The notes below the pieces were generated by a model, which saw only the letters and a list, made by a program, of their open reading frames with translations, did not search any database and had not been told where the DNA came from. From NCBI RefSeq assembly GCF_003335505.1, contig NZ_QPEX01000010.1, positions 992,001 through 1,056,000 on the forward strand: a stretch of DNA of 64,000 nt, read 5' to 3'. This DNA comes from Bremerella cremea. Its GTDB lineage: Bacteria; Planctomycetota; Planctomycetia; Pirellulales; Pirellulaceae. Shown here piece by piece: positions 1-8,832 of the stretch (positions within the stretch are counted from its first letter, which is position 1; every line of letters starts with the position of its first letter). A program made the translations under genes and the position numbers.

Positions 1-132
1 AGCAGGGCCGCCCGGGCAAGATGCCCGGGGCACCCGAGACAGGTTTGACTTCGTTTTGGTTTCATACTCAAAACTCCTTCCCAGCGTTTTCTTTGAGCAA
101 AAACGATCTAACCAAGTTCATACTCAAAACTC
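1..132. repeat. Long intergenic direct repeat, copy 1 (cut by window edge)
   Basis: This 132-base stretch recurs almost unchanged at 203-334, an offset of exactly 202. It contains a GC-rich hairpin (CCCGGGCAAGATGCCCGGG, 15-33 region) and two direct copies of the 14-mer CATACTCAAAACTC at 63 and 119. It probably extends left of the window. No convincing coding potential; short reading frames here change frame between copies. Confidence 0.85.
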
Positions 133-202
133 GGTTCTAGCTATTTTGAGCATATCTATGTGTGCCGCTGGCATCCTGCCGGTGTGAAGCAAAAACCCGG
201 TC

Positions 203-334
203 AGCAGGGCCTCCCGGGCAAGATGCCCGGGGCACCCGAGACTGGTTTAACTTCGTTTTGGTTTCATACTCAAAACTCCTGCCCAGCGTTTTCGTTGAGC
301 AAAAACGATCTAACCAAGTTCATACTCAAAACTC
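203..334. repeat. Long intergenic direct repeat, copy 2
   Basis: Second copy of the 132-base unit, differing at only a few positions. The 14-mer CATACTCAAAACTC occurs at 265 and 321, and its inverse complement (GTTTTGAGTATG) follows at 347-358. The spacer at 133-202 carries another small hairpin (CTGGCATCCTGCCGG). From 359 to 505 I see nothing recognisable apart from the approach to the nth stop codon. Likely a dispersed non-coding repeat family. Confidence 0.85.
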
Positions 335-505
335 CTCTCACGGTTTGTTTTGAGTATGTCAGCTGGACTTCCCCTGCGGCTGACAAGATTCGTACCGCGC
401 ACGGCAAAACGCCGGATCCGCTGGCCCGTATTCAGATGTTACCGTAACGAGAAACTGTCCACTTAGCAAACCAAAGTTTGACAGCCGTTGAAGGAGGAAA
501 GCGGG

Positions 506-1156
506 TTAGCTTACCCCTTCTTGCGGACAGAACTTTAAGAAGTGGCACGCTTCGCATTTCGGTTTACGAGCATTGCAAACCGCGCGGCCATGGTGGATCA
601 GGCGATGCGAGAAGTCGATCCATTCTTTCTTGGGGACCACTTCCATCAGTTCCTCTTCAACCTTTACGGCATCCGCTTTCTCGGTCAGCCCCAAGCGTCG
701 CGTGAGGCGGCCAACGTGCGTATCGACGACGATGCCTGAAGGAATTCCAAACGCAGTCCCTAACACAACATTGGCCGTTTTGCGTCCTACACCGGGCAGT
801 TCGACAAGCTTTGCCAAATCTTGAGGGACTTCGCCGTCGTAGTCGTCGACCAGGGCCTGCGAGGCGGCGTGGATGTTTTTGGCTTTGTTACGAAAGAAGC
901 CGGTGGTTTGAACCATTTTTTCCAGCGTTTTGACCGGAGCAACCGCCATATCGTGCGCCGTTGGATATTTGGCGAATAAGTCTTTCGTCACAATATTGAC
1001 CCGCACGTCCGTGCATTGGGCCGAAAGAATGGTTGCAATCAACAGTTGAAACGGCGAATCGAAGTTGAGCGCGCACTCGGCATCGGCATAGTCTTTTTTC
1101 AACTGCCGCACTACGCGGCGGGCCTGGGCTTTTCGCTCGGCGAGATCTTCGATCAT
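506..1156 (-). CDS. nth: Endonuclease III (DNA glycosylase/AP lyase)
   Basis: Base-excision repair enzyme removing oxidised pyrimidines and nicking the abasic site. The 216-residue protein has the helix-hairpin-helix LPGVGRKTA (120-128) with the catalytic lysine K126, the VDTHVGRL segment with catalytic D145, and a complete C-terminal [4Fe-4S] cluster pattern C194-x6-C201-x2-C204-x5-C210. Length and motifs are standard for the family. The open frame extends upstream to 1228, but that extension lies inside the preceding DUF4129 gene and lacks homology, so ATG at 1156 is preferred. It starts 44 bases after the DUF4129 stop on the same strand, so it is probably the last gene of the MoxR operon. 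Confidence 0.95.
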   Translation of the reverse strand: MIEDLAERKAQARRVVRQLKKDYADAECALNFDSPFQLLIATILSAQCTDVRVNIVTKDLFAKYPTAHDMAVAPVKTLEKMVQTTGFFRNKAKNIHAASQALVDDYDGEVPQDLAKLVELPGVGRKTANVVLGTAFGIPSGIVVDTHVGRLTRRLGLTEKADAVKVEEELMEVVPKKEWIDFSHRLIHHGRAVCNARKPKCEACHFLKFCPQEGVS

Positions 1157-1200
1157 GGTGACTTCTTCAAGTGAGGCTGGCGGAACCACAGATTTGCACC

Positions 1201-3147
1201 TCAAGCCGCACGGTTGAGGTTCTGCCATAACTTTCGCAAAATTTCGAGCGTTTCCCCAGGGGCCTTGCCAGATCCGTAGGCAACTTGTCCATAAAGTTCG
1301 GCGGCACGTCGCACGTTCTCGGTTAGTTCGTCGAAGTGTTGCTCTAACATCAAAGCAAACTCCCCAGGCGTTTGCTCTTCCTTCCGAGCATGCCCCCGTT
1401 CATCGGCCCAAGCTTCCAAGGCTGAAAAACTATAGCGAACCCACTCTTCCGCTGGCTTCTTCTTCCAGGCCGGATCTTGGAACGGATTGCGGTACGAAGC
1501 AAATCGTCGGCGCGGCTTTTGTGCTGGTGCGGCCTCTTCTTGCTCGCCTGATTCCTTCTTCTTGCCACCGAACAAGCTATTCCAAAAATCGGCCCAAGCC
1601 TTGGCGATGTCTTCGTGGAATTTCCAAACGATAAAGAGGATGAGCGCAGCGACGGCCCCATAGACAACCAACTTTAACAAATCGCCCAAGTCTGGTAACG
1701 AGAACGAATTACTCCCAGAGGAAGGCTGCTGCTGCGTATCGCTTTGCTCCGATTGGCTAGAGTCTTCTGCAGACTTCTGAGGATCAGCATTCCCTTTCGC
1801 CTTGTCTGGCTGGTCGCTGTTAGACTGCGGCTTCTCCTTTTGCGAGTCGTTTGCTTGGTTGTTGTCTTGTTGCGGATCCCCTGATTTGCTTTGTTGTGAA
1901 TCTTGCTGCTTCGCTTGATCCCCCTGCGGTTGTTTCGCTTGGCTATCTTGCGATTTGCCTTGGTCTGAGGAATTCTCGCCAGACTTCGAGTCGCTCTTGC
2001 CCGACTCTCCCTTTTGCTGCTGGTCGCTTTTCGCTTGATCGCCACTTTGTTTACTGGAATCTTGTGACTTCCCTTGCTTGGTCTGCTTACCGTTGGCATC
2101 GGTCTGCTTGCTGGGCTCTTTCCCGTCTGAGCGGGTTTCGTTCGACTTGGCGGAATCTTCGTCGGCTTGATCTTGGTTCTTGGTCGTACCGGCCCGGTCT
2201 TTGCGGTTATCTTTAGTGCCGTCTTCTCCTTGGGCATAACGCGAAGCCTGACGCTGCTGTTGATCTTCGTAGAAGGGAATCTTGGCCAGCTCGTACTCGG
2301 CATTAGGGCGAGGAAGAATCGAGACGACGATCAACGTGAGCGCGACCACGCCGAAGCCCACCCCCAGCCAGGTTCCGGTCATGCTCAGCGGCATTTCGAC
2401 GCCGCGTTGTTGCAGGTAACGCCTTAAGCCGAGAAAGCTGGTCGTTACTAACAAGCACAACGCCGCAAAGACATAAGCAACCAGCAACTTGAAGAGATAC
2501 CAACGGCTGTCTGGTGCCAGACTGGGGGCAAAGGCCTGACCAAAACCAAAGATGGGCAGCGCTCCCAGCGAAAAGTAAACGACCCACGCCCCCGGGGCAA
2601 ACTTGGTGTTCGTCGGATTGAGCCAGGCATCGACCTTGTCGGCGAGAGTAACCGGCTTCTCTGCGGGCGACTGGCCAGTAACTCCTTCGATCTCTGGCTG
2701 CATCTGTGGGGCTGCTTGGCGTTCGCTGCTGTCTTCTTCTGCTTCTGGTCGTATCCACTGCATCAGCCCCTTCTTCGAGGCATCGATTGATTGCTCTAGC
2801 ACTGTGCAGTCGTACACCAAACGAGTGCTGAGCCACCACACGCCAATCAAGATGAAAACAGCCAGAAGCATCGCATCGGGGACCAACCGCCAGACAGCAT
2901 ACAACATGGCCGCGCTGAATGCCGCCCCCAGCGTTGACGAACGGGCTACTCCTTCTTCGATATGCACCCGAGCCAGAGAGACGATCCCCAGCACAAACAT
3001 ACAAACGATCCAATTCAGACGGAATGTATGCGGACCGTGATAGAACAACCCGACGGCAAACAGCATCAAGCTGCCGACCAAAACCATGATCAGCGCCGGA
3101 GCAACGGCGACAATGGCATAATCGAGTTCGTTGAAACGAGGTCGCAT
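1201..3147 (-). CDS. Multi-pass membrane protein with DUF4129 C-terminal domain
   Basis: Third gene of a MoxR-DUF58-DUF4129 operon, an arrangement common in bacteria and generally linked to envelope or protein-complex maturation; its exact role is unknown. Of 648 residues, the first ~110 hold two to four hydrophobic helices and a second membrane block lies at ~185-290. Next comes ~165 residues of extreme low complexity (Gln, Ser, Lys, Asp, Asn; about 320-490), one more membrane segment (LVVYGAVAALILFIVW) and a cytosol-type helical DUF4129 domain (~560-648). Unlike many relatives I see no transglutaminase domain with its Cys-His-Asp triad. It begins 36 bases after the DUF58 stop. The linker is probably extracytoplasmic and flexible, but that is inference. 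Confidence 0.8.
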   Translation of the reverse strand: MRPRFNELDYAIVAVAPALIMVLVGSLMLFAVGLFYHGPHTFRLNWIVCMFVLGIVSLARVHIEEGVARSSTLGAAFSAAMLYAVWRLVPDAMLLAVFILIGVWWLSTRLVYDCTVLEQSIDASKKGLMQWIRPEAEEDSSERQAAPQMQPEIEGVTGQSPAEKPVTLADKVDAWLNPTNTKFAPGAWVVYFSLGALPIFGFGQAFAPSLAPDSRWYLFKLLVAYVFAALCLLVTTSFLGLRRYLQQRGVEMPLSMTGTWLGVGFGVVALTLIVVSILPRPNAEYELAKIPFYEDQQQRQASRYAQGEDGTKDNRKDRAGTTKNQDQADEDSAKSNETRSDGKEPSKQTDANGKQTKQGKSQDSSKQSGDQAKSDQQQKGESGKSDSKSGENSSDQGKSQDSQAKQPQGDQAKQQDSQQSKSGDPQQDNNQANDSQKEKPQSNSDQPDKAKGNADPQKSAEDSSQSEQSDTQQQPSSGSNSFSLPDLGDLLKLVVYGAVAALILFIVWKFHEDIAKAWADFWNSLFGGKKKESGEQEEAAPAQKPRRRFASYRNPFQDPAWKKKPAEEWVRYSFSALEAWADERGHARKEEQTPGEFALMLEQHFDELTENVRRAAELYGQVAYGSGKAPGETLEILRKLWQNLNRAA

Positions 3148-3183
3148 GGTGGACGATTTACGCGCGTTGTTTTCGATTCGAGT

Positions 3184-4497
3184 TCAAAATAAGGGGTACG
3201 CTTGTTCCTGGCAGATCTGCCCGATGGCCTCTAACGATTTCAATTGCTTGGCCACCATCCGTTCCGCCAGCAGCATGCCGGCACCTTGGGCGAATTCGTA
3301 TTCGTCGAAACAGTTAATGATGGGCGTCACCACGTAACCGCTGCGGACAAGATTGCCCAGCGCCAAGGCCATTTCAGGCGTTACCGTCGTCAGAATAGGA
3401 ATGACCGTGGCATCGCGTGGCAAATCGCTATGCATTTCCAAAAGGAGCGAAGGGAGTTTAAGCCCTTCGTTTTTCTCGCTACGGGCCATCATGTGGCGAA
3501 TCTGCTGGAACTGCTCGGCGCCGCGACGCGTGCGTACTTTTTGCGGGGCCAGACGTGGATCGCGATCGACCTTCCCGGCAGACTTCCGCGCGGCATCGCG
3601 TGTGCGGGCATCGAAGTCCCACCCTTCGTATTTCATTCGCTGAGCAGCATCGACGGAGTTGGTCACGATGCCCACTTGCTGGTCCATCAACTGCACCGCA
3701 TTGGCAATCGCCACCGCGCATTTAATGGAAAGCTCGCTACGGATCGGTTCGTCTTTCGCCGGAAAACTATCGGGGTGCATATCTAGCAGAATGCTCACGC
3801 CGGCGATGCAGGTGGCTTCGTACTGCTTGCTATGCAGTTGGCCCGTTCGTGCGGTCGAGGCCCAGTGAATTCGATTGAGCGGATCTCCTAATTGATAGCG
3901 GCGCACGCCTGCAATTCGCGAGGGATCTTCAAACAAGCGAGACTGCATTTTGATCTCGCCCAGGGGACGCTTAGAAACCAAGTCAAAACCTTCGAGCGGA
4001 ATGATGGCCGGTTCGACGGTGATGAACTCGGGCTCGGCAATCATCTTAAATTGTTTGTACAAACCGAAAACGTCACCCGTTTCGAGTACGGCTGGGCCTA
4101 GTTGAAAATAACCTCGTCGATTGCAAAGAATGCGGTAGGTCAACAGACGTGTCGAACGAGGCCACAGCATGGCCAAGAACAAACGCTTGCCTTGTACTTC
4201 TAAAGCAGGCGGACGAGTGACGATCGCGTGACGTGGCAAGAGATCTTCGACCAGCATCCAGGGCATGGGGATCACGCCGTCATAACGTAGCGTGATTCCG
4301 ACGGTGATTTCGTCCCCTTCTTCTACATCCAGCCGACTCACGTGCCGCGTACCGGCCAGATGCATCAGCCAATAACGAACCAGCAAGCGCGAACCGAGGA
4401 TCACGGCGATCAGCGCGTACATGGCATACACCATCAGCCCTAGCCCAAAGACCAGGGCAATTGCCAAGAGAACCGCCGCCCCCAAGATCCAACGCAT
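3184..4497 (-). CDS. DUF58 domain protein (MoxR-associated)
   Basis: 437 residues. Two adjacent hydrophobic helices at ~4-40 anchor a cytoplasmic or periplasmic body. The DUF58 signature is intact at 190-220: FEDPSRIAGVRRYQLGDPLNRIHW followed by STARTGQL, read in pieces. DUF58 proteins contain a von Willebrand A-like fold and occur almost always beside MoxR AAA+ ATPases, where they are thought to be the partner that delivers or anchors substrates. The start codon ATG shares one base with the MoxR stop (TAATG), which indicates translational coupling. No unusual residues noticed. Confidence 0.9.
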   Translation of the reverse strand: MRWILGAAVLLAIALVFGLGLMVYAMYALIAVILGSRLLVRYWLMHLAGTRHVSRLDVEEGDEITVGITLRYDGVIPMPWMLVEDLLPRHAIVTRPPALEVQGKRLFLAMLWPRSTRLLTYRILCNRRGYFQLGPAVLETGDVFGLYKQFKMIAEPEFITVEPAIIPLEGFDLVSKRPLGEIKMQSRLFEDPSRIAGVRRYQLGDPLNRIHWASTARTGQLHSKQYEATCIAGVSILLDMHPDSFPAKDEPIRSELSIKCAVAIANAVQLMDQQVGIVTNSVDAAQRMKYEGWDFDARTRDAARKSAGKVDRDPRLAPQKVRTRRGAEQFQQIRHMMARSEKNEGLKLPSLLLEMHSDLPRDATVIPILTTVTPEMALALGNLVRSGYVVTPIINCFDEYEFAQGAGMLLAERMVAKQLKSLEAIGQICQEQAYPLF

Positions 4498-5447
4498 TAA
4501 ACCGGTGCCTCGTCGATCATCGGAACCGGGACTTCCTGCAAGATGTCCTCTAAAACGTCTTGCGAGGTCACCTTTCGCAGGCGGCTTTCGGGCCGCAAGA
4601 TCATGCGATGCCCCATGACCGGAGCAAGGACTCGTTTGACGTCGTCGGGCAAAACGTAATTGCGTCCGAGAATCGCCGCCAACGACTGGCTTGTCCGAAA
4701 CAGGGCCAACGAAGCACGAGGACTTGCCCCGAGCATCAACTGGTCGTGCCTCCGCGTGGCATGGACCAGTTCGACAATGTAGCGTTGGACTTTTTCGTGA
4801 ATCTTGACACTCCGCGTCGCTTTCTGGCAGGCCCGCAGTTCTTCTTTGGTCACCACCGGGCCGATCGTTTCCAACGGATGCTGCTTGCGCGAGGCGGAGA
4901 GCATCTTCAGTTCGTCTTCCATGTTGGGATAGCCAAGACTGAACTTCATGAGAAAGCGGTCCAACTGCGCTTCCGGCAGCGGAAACGTGCCTTCATGATC
5001 AACCGGGTTCTGCGTGGCAAGCACCAGAAACGGCGGATCAAGATCGTACGTGACCCCATCGATCGTGACGCGCGATTCGGCCATCGCCTCGAGTAGTGCG
5101 GCCTGGGTGCGGGGTGTTGTCCGGTTAATTTCGTCCGCGAGAAGAATATTCGTGAAAACCGGCCCCTGGCGGAATTCAAACTCGGAAGTCTTCTGATTGA
5201 AGATCGAAGTCCCAGTGACGTCGGTCGGCAGCAAGTCGGGCGTGCATTGAATGCGTTTCAGCGTGCAGCCAACGCTTTTCGCTAAAGCCCTTGCTAGCAT
5301 AGTCTTAGCAACACCGGGCACGTCCTCCATCAGGATGTGACCTTCGGAAAGCCAAGCAACCAGCGAAAAGACGACCTGCTGACGCTTTCCGAGAATGACT
5401 TTCTCAACATTTCCCAGAATCTTTTTTATCGTTGCGGCGACATCCAT
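4497..5447 (-). CDS. MoxR-type AAA+ ATPase
   Basis: 316 residues, the normal length for MoxR chaperone-like ATPases. Walker A reads VPGVAKTM (43-50), with the GVAKT variant common in this family. Walker B with the AAA+ acidic residue is ILLADEIN (101-108), followed by RTTPRTQAALLEAM, the pore/helix-2 region. Sensor 1 is LATQNP and the arginine-finger region follows (LPEAQLDRF). The lid domain closes the chain. It is the first gene of the minus-strand operon and is transcribed divergently from the SHD1 gene at 5723. Expected role: ATP-driven assembly or activation of a partner through the DUF58 and DUF4129 proteins. Confidence 0.93.
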   Translation of the reverse strand: MDVAATIKKILGNVEKVILGKRQQVVFSLVAWLSEGHILMEDVPGVAKTMLARALAKSVGCTLKRIQCTPDLLPTDVTGTSIFNQKTSEFEFRQGPVFTNILLADEINRTTPRTQAALLEAMAESRVTIDGVTYDLDPPFLVLATQNPVDHEGTFPLPEAQLDRFLMKFSLGYPNMEDELKMLSASRKQHPLETIGPVVTKEELRACQKATRSVKIHEKVQRYIVELVHATRRHDQLMLGASPRASLALFRTSQSLAAILGRNYVLPDDVKRVLAPVMGHRMILRPESRLRKVTSQDVLEDILQEVPVPMIDEAPV

Positions 5448-5552
5448 AGAGACTTCGTATTTTGGTTTTCAAGATAAGCGAGCAAATGGCGAATGGCCTT
5501 ATTATGAAATAATTTGTGGCAATTGCTCGTCCTTGGGTTTGATTTTTAAAAA

Positions 5553-5588
5553 TTGACATTGGCTTGGTCTGGAGGATATGATCATATC
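5553..5588 (+). promoter_or_regulatory. Sigma-70-like promoter overlapped by a perfect 14-bp palindrome
   Basis: TTGACA at 5553-5558 and TATGAT at 5577-5582 are separated by 18 bases. The -10 lies inside the perfect palindrome GATATGATCATATC (5575-5588), which would be a natural repressor site. It points at the SHD1 gene 135 bases downstream. Confidence 0.55.
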
Positions 5589-5722
5589 CCTCTATCGGGG
5601 AATCAAGAAACTCTTTTTCAAACCGGTTCGTCTATCAGCAAGACTGAATGTTATAACGTTGTTTTCGGATGAGCTACGCGCGCTTTGGCCAGCTTCCCTA
5701 GCCCAACCTGATTGTGAACCTC

Positions 5723-7261
5723 ATGTTACTGCCACAAATCCGAACCACCAGCCTGCGCTTAACTATCTTGTTATGTGGCTTGGGGCTCTTGCTTCCAGTC
5801 TCGGTAGAGGCTCGCATTTGGACCACAGCCGAGGGGACCAAGGTAGAGGCTGAATTGGTCGAGATTGTCCAAGACGGCAAGGGGGTTCTCTTAGACGTCA
5901 AAGGGAAACGGTACGAAGTCAGCTTAGAGCGTCTTTCCGTCAGAGATCAGGCATACGTCGAAGGCCTGCAAGATGCCATGCGACGCCCCACCGCCGCCGA
6001 GATTGAGAAAGATATCGCCGATGATATCGCGGAAGATGCCAAGTCAGAAAAGGAAAAGGAAGTCGATAAAGAGCCGAATACCATTCGCCTGAAATCGCGT
6101 CGGACTTGGACCTCGCGGGAAGGGGTTACCGTTGATGCCCAATTCGTGCGGATGCGAGGGAGCATTGTCCTGTTGAAGCTGAGCGGTTTTAACTACGACC
6201 AAATCGACTTCTACGATCTTTCCGTAGAAGACCGCCAGTTTATCTACGATGCCCATGCCGCGATGGGCAAAGCCGACATGATTCCACCGGTGCGAAATGA
6301 CTTGACCGATCCTGGCATGGAGCCTCCGGCCTACCAAGAGCATCCTCCCACCCCTTCGAACCCGCCGATGTCACCGGCCTCCGGAACCGGCAGCAGCACT
6401 TCAGATAGCGAAGAGAACCTACCCCCTAACGGTTTCGGCTCGATTGAAGGTTCCGATTCTGGAATCGCATTGCCTGATAACGGTTTCGGAGCGATCGATC
6501 CGACTACCACCCCTTCCACACCGTTCGACGCGGAAGTGAAGTTACCAGCCTCTGGTTTTGGTGATCTTTCCAATACAACTCCAGAAGCCACGGAAGTTCA
6601 CGAATCCTTCACTCCTGTGGGGGGCAATCGTCCGAAGAAAGTTGGCCTCCCCAATTCGACGATTGTCGATTCTTCTTCCGGCTCTGAGAGCGACGACGAT
6701 CGTCCTCTGTTTGATGTCGCTTCGATTCCTGCGCGGTCACCGGGAGGTTTCGATGAACCAACAAGCAATTCGCCAACGCAGACAACCCCAGAGCCCCAGT
6801 TACCTCCCACGGGCAATTCGCCCAAGCGGACCACCTCGGCCCCCGATCCATTTGGTTCGTCGGCAAGTGGTGGAAGCAAACGCCCTGCCCCTTCTTCCCC
6901 AAAATCTGGCGGGGATGGCAATCCGCAATTTGGCAATTCACAGCTGTTTACCCCATCGTCGGAATTCACCCCCATAGAACCTCCCGCGCCGCGCGAATTC
7001 ACGACGGCAGACTGGAATCTTCAAGTTTTTGCGGTGGTAATGCTTTCTGGCGGCTGCTTGATGATGGCCGGAGGGTATATGTGGTTGATTGCGTTGGCCT
7101 TTATGGAGAACCTGGAATGGGGACTACGCAGTCTGATCCCAGGCATGGCCATCATGTTCGGTATTTCCGAATGGGACAAAGCGAGCGTTCCTTTGTTGAC
7201 CATGCTGCTAGGAGTTTGTTTAACCCTCGGCGGATTTGGTTTACTATTAGGCATAAGCTAG
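5723..7261 (+). CDS. Secreted/membrane protein with two SHD1 repeats
   Basis: About 512 residues. A signal peptide occupies roughly 1-30. Two SLA1-homology (SHD1-like) modules follow: RIWTTAEGTKVEAELVE (about 31-80) and RTWTSREGVTVDAQFVR (about 125-175). Each has the W-T-x-x-x-G start and a D-x-x-Y/F-(I/V) end. A Pro/Ser/Thr-rich linker carries three repeats of the form LPxxGFGxI/L (LPPNGFGSIE, LPDNGFGAID, LPASGFGDLS). The last 80 residues form three membrane helices. SHD1 repeats are abundant in planctomycete exported proteins; their ligand is unknown. The frame could also open at GTG 5714; ATG 5723 gives the cleaner signal peptide. A paralogue follows at 7492. Confidence 0.8.
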   Translation: MLLPQIRTTSLRLTILLCGLGLLLPVSVEARIWTTAEGTKVEAELVEIVQDGKGVLLDVKGKRYEVSLERLSVRDQAYVEGLQDAMRRPTAAEIEKDIADDIAEDAKSEKEKEVDKEPNTIRLKSRRTWTSREGVTVDAQFVRMRGSIVLLKLSGFNYDQIDFYDLSVEDRQFIYDAHAAMGKADMIPPVRNDLTDPGMEPPAYQEHPPTPSNPPMSPASGTGSSTSDSEENLPPNGFGSIEGSDSGIALPDNGFGAIDPTTTPSTPFDAEVKLPASGFGDLSNTTPEATEVHESFTPVGGNRPKKVGLPNSTIVDSSSGSESDDDRPLFDVASIPARSPGGFDEPTSNSPTQTTPEPQLPPTGNSPKRTTSAPDPFGSSASGGSKRPAPSSPKSGGDGNPQFGNSQLFTPSSEFTPIEPPAPREFTTADWNLQVFAVVMLSGGCLMMAGGYMWLIALAFMENLEWGLRSLIPGMAIMFGISEWDKASVPLLTMLLGVCLTLGGFGLLLGIS

Positions 7262-7491
7262 AGCATTTCACAGCTGCCGCAGCTAGTCTCCTGGGACGTT
7301 GCGGCAACTAGAGAAAAGCTCTTAATCGACCAGCCAAGCGATTCGGGCAAGACTCGTTTAGCGTCCTCGGTTATATTAATTGCCACAGAGATCGCCCCTT
7401 CTCTTAGCAGACCCTTGGTAGCAGAACATCGACAGTCTGCACCCTTGTCGTCCCCTAGTAATCCATCCCCGGAATCGGGAGTTCCTACACC

Positions 7492-8550
7492 ATGTTGGCC
7501 AGCCGACATTACTTGCTAATTCCTACTCTCTTTTGCTTACTGACCGCTTCGGCCTTGGCTCAAGAGTCGCGTGAGTGGACCGACAAAGGGGGCAAGAAGC
7601 TGACGGGTACCTTTGTCGAGTTGATCACCAAAGACTCGAAGGAATTGGTCAAAATCCAAGGAGACGATGGAAAGCCCTACTCGATCCCCCTGAATGTGTT
7701 TAGCGAAGCCGATCAACAGTACGTCAAGCAGACGGTGGCCAAGCAGAACAAGCCAGATTCTCCGCCGGTGAAAGACGAACTCGATGAGGACCGGCTGTGG
7801 ACGAACTTCCAGGGACGCTCGTTGACCGCGCGTTTCGCCAACATGAAAGATGGCTATGTCTATCTCATTCGTGGCAATAAAGGGCAGCCCCCGATCTCGT
7901 TCTACCTTTTAAGCCAAGACGACCAAGACTGGCTGCGGAAACAGCTGGCTCTGAGAGGAGAAGCCAACAAGATCCTTCCGCGTGAAGTGATGGAACGGGT
8001 TAATCCCACGATTCACAAAGAGCTGGACGAGTACATGAGCAAGCTTGCCGCCACCAGTGGCAAGTCCGACAGCTCGCCCATGCAACCTTCTAATCCCCTT
8101 CCCCCAGCCGGCGCCCCTTACGTTCCGCCGTCTGAGTCAACGCCCACATCCAACGGCGGCGATCCTAACTTCCAAAGCCCTGGTGGCGGGCAACCGGCCG
8201 GCATGCAGCCTGGCGAGAACGACCTTGCCGCCAACGATGGCCAGCCTATGGAGAGTACCTCGCCTGAGACCGGCACAGAATCGCCTAGCTTTCCTGATCG
8301 TTTCAGTAGTAACCCAGCACAAGATGTCGAACCTGGCCACTGTCCTGGTTGCCGCCTGGAATTACCAACCGGTTACGGCCCCGGCGACCATTGCCCACGG
8401 TGCAATTTCTTCCTCGAAGAATGGGTTCAACCTGGCACCGGAGCACCACTTGTCGCGTGGTATCAAAGCTCGACGCTTTGGTACACCGTGGGGGGACTTT
8501 TGATCGTTTTAGGGATCTTGGCTGTATCGGCGAAGAAATTTAGTAACTAG
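7492..8550 (+). CDS. SHD1-repeat protein with zinc-ribbon-like motif and C-terminal anchor
   Basis: 352 residues, paralogous to the preceding gene. A signal peptide ends at ALAQ (about 24). Two SHD1-like modules follow: SREWTDKGGKKLTGTFVE (26-78) and RLWTNFQGRSLTARF (100-147). A Pro/Ser/Gly linker leads to CPGCRLELPTGYGPGDHC-PRC, a CxxC-x15-CxxC pattern typical of a zinc ribbon, and then a single membrane segment (TLWYTVGGLLIVLGILAV). The 230 bases before it show no convincing gene. It was probably produced by tandem duplication with later divergence of the C-terminus. Function unknown. Confidence 0.8.
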   Translation: MLASRHYLLIPTLFCLLTASALAQESREWTDKGGKKLTGTFVELITKDSKELVKIQGDDGKPYSIPLNVFSEADQQYVKQTVAKQNKPDSPPVKDELDEDRLWTNFQGRSLTARFANMKDGYVYLIRGNKGQPPISFYLLSQDDQDWLRKQLALRGEANKILPREVMERVNPTIHKELDEYMSKLAATSGKSDSSPMQPSNPLPPAGAPYVPPSESTPTSNGGDPNFQSPGGGQPAGMQPGENDLAANDGQPMESTSPETGTESPSFPDRFSSNPAQDVEPGHCPGCRLELPTGYGPGDHCPRCNFFLEEWVQPGTGAPLVAWYQSSTLWYTVGGLLIVLGILAVSAKKFSN

Positions 8551-8832
8551 CTTCTTTTCCTGCTTCTTTGCCGGTCAGGGCTGGAATTTATTGTCTGGGC
8601 AGAGAACAATCTTTTAGTTCTTAGCCCTCCTCGAACCAAGTTTTGCCCATGGTTCCCATCCGCAAGATCCCTGGGCAGCAGGCTCGAATCCCATTACCAT
8701 GAACGCCAACTGACTGGCAGCAACCACCCATCGTCTGTCGGCGTTGGCTGGGAAGCGTTGTCGTGACGTCGAATTGAACCAACGCTCCACGGTGGCCCGC
8801 TTTTGCCGAGTTACCACTGATCTCTGCAGCCA

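Noticed and set aside
1..358. CRISPR array
   Set aside because: Repeats are long, few and not separated by uniform short spacers; no cas gene is present.
506..1228. Longer endonuclease III with 24 extra N-terminal residues
   Set aside because: The extension overlaps the preceding gene and lacks family similarity; ATG 1156 starts the homologous region.
1674..2303. Lys/Arg/Thr-rich 209-residue protein
   Set aside because: Shadow of the low-complexity linker of the DUF4129 gene in another frame on the same strand.
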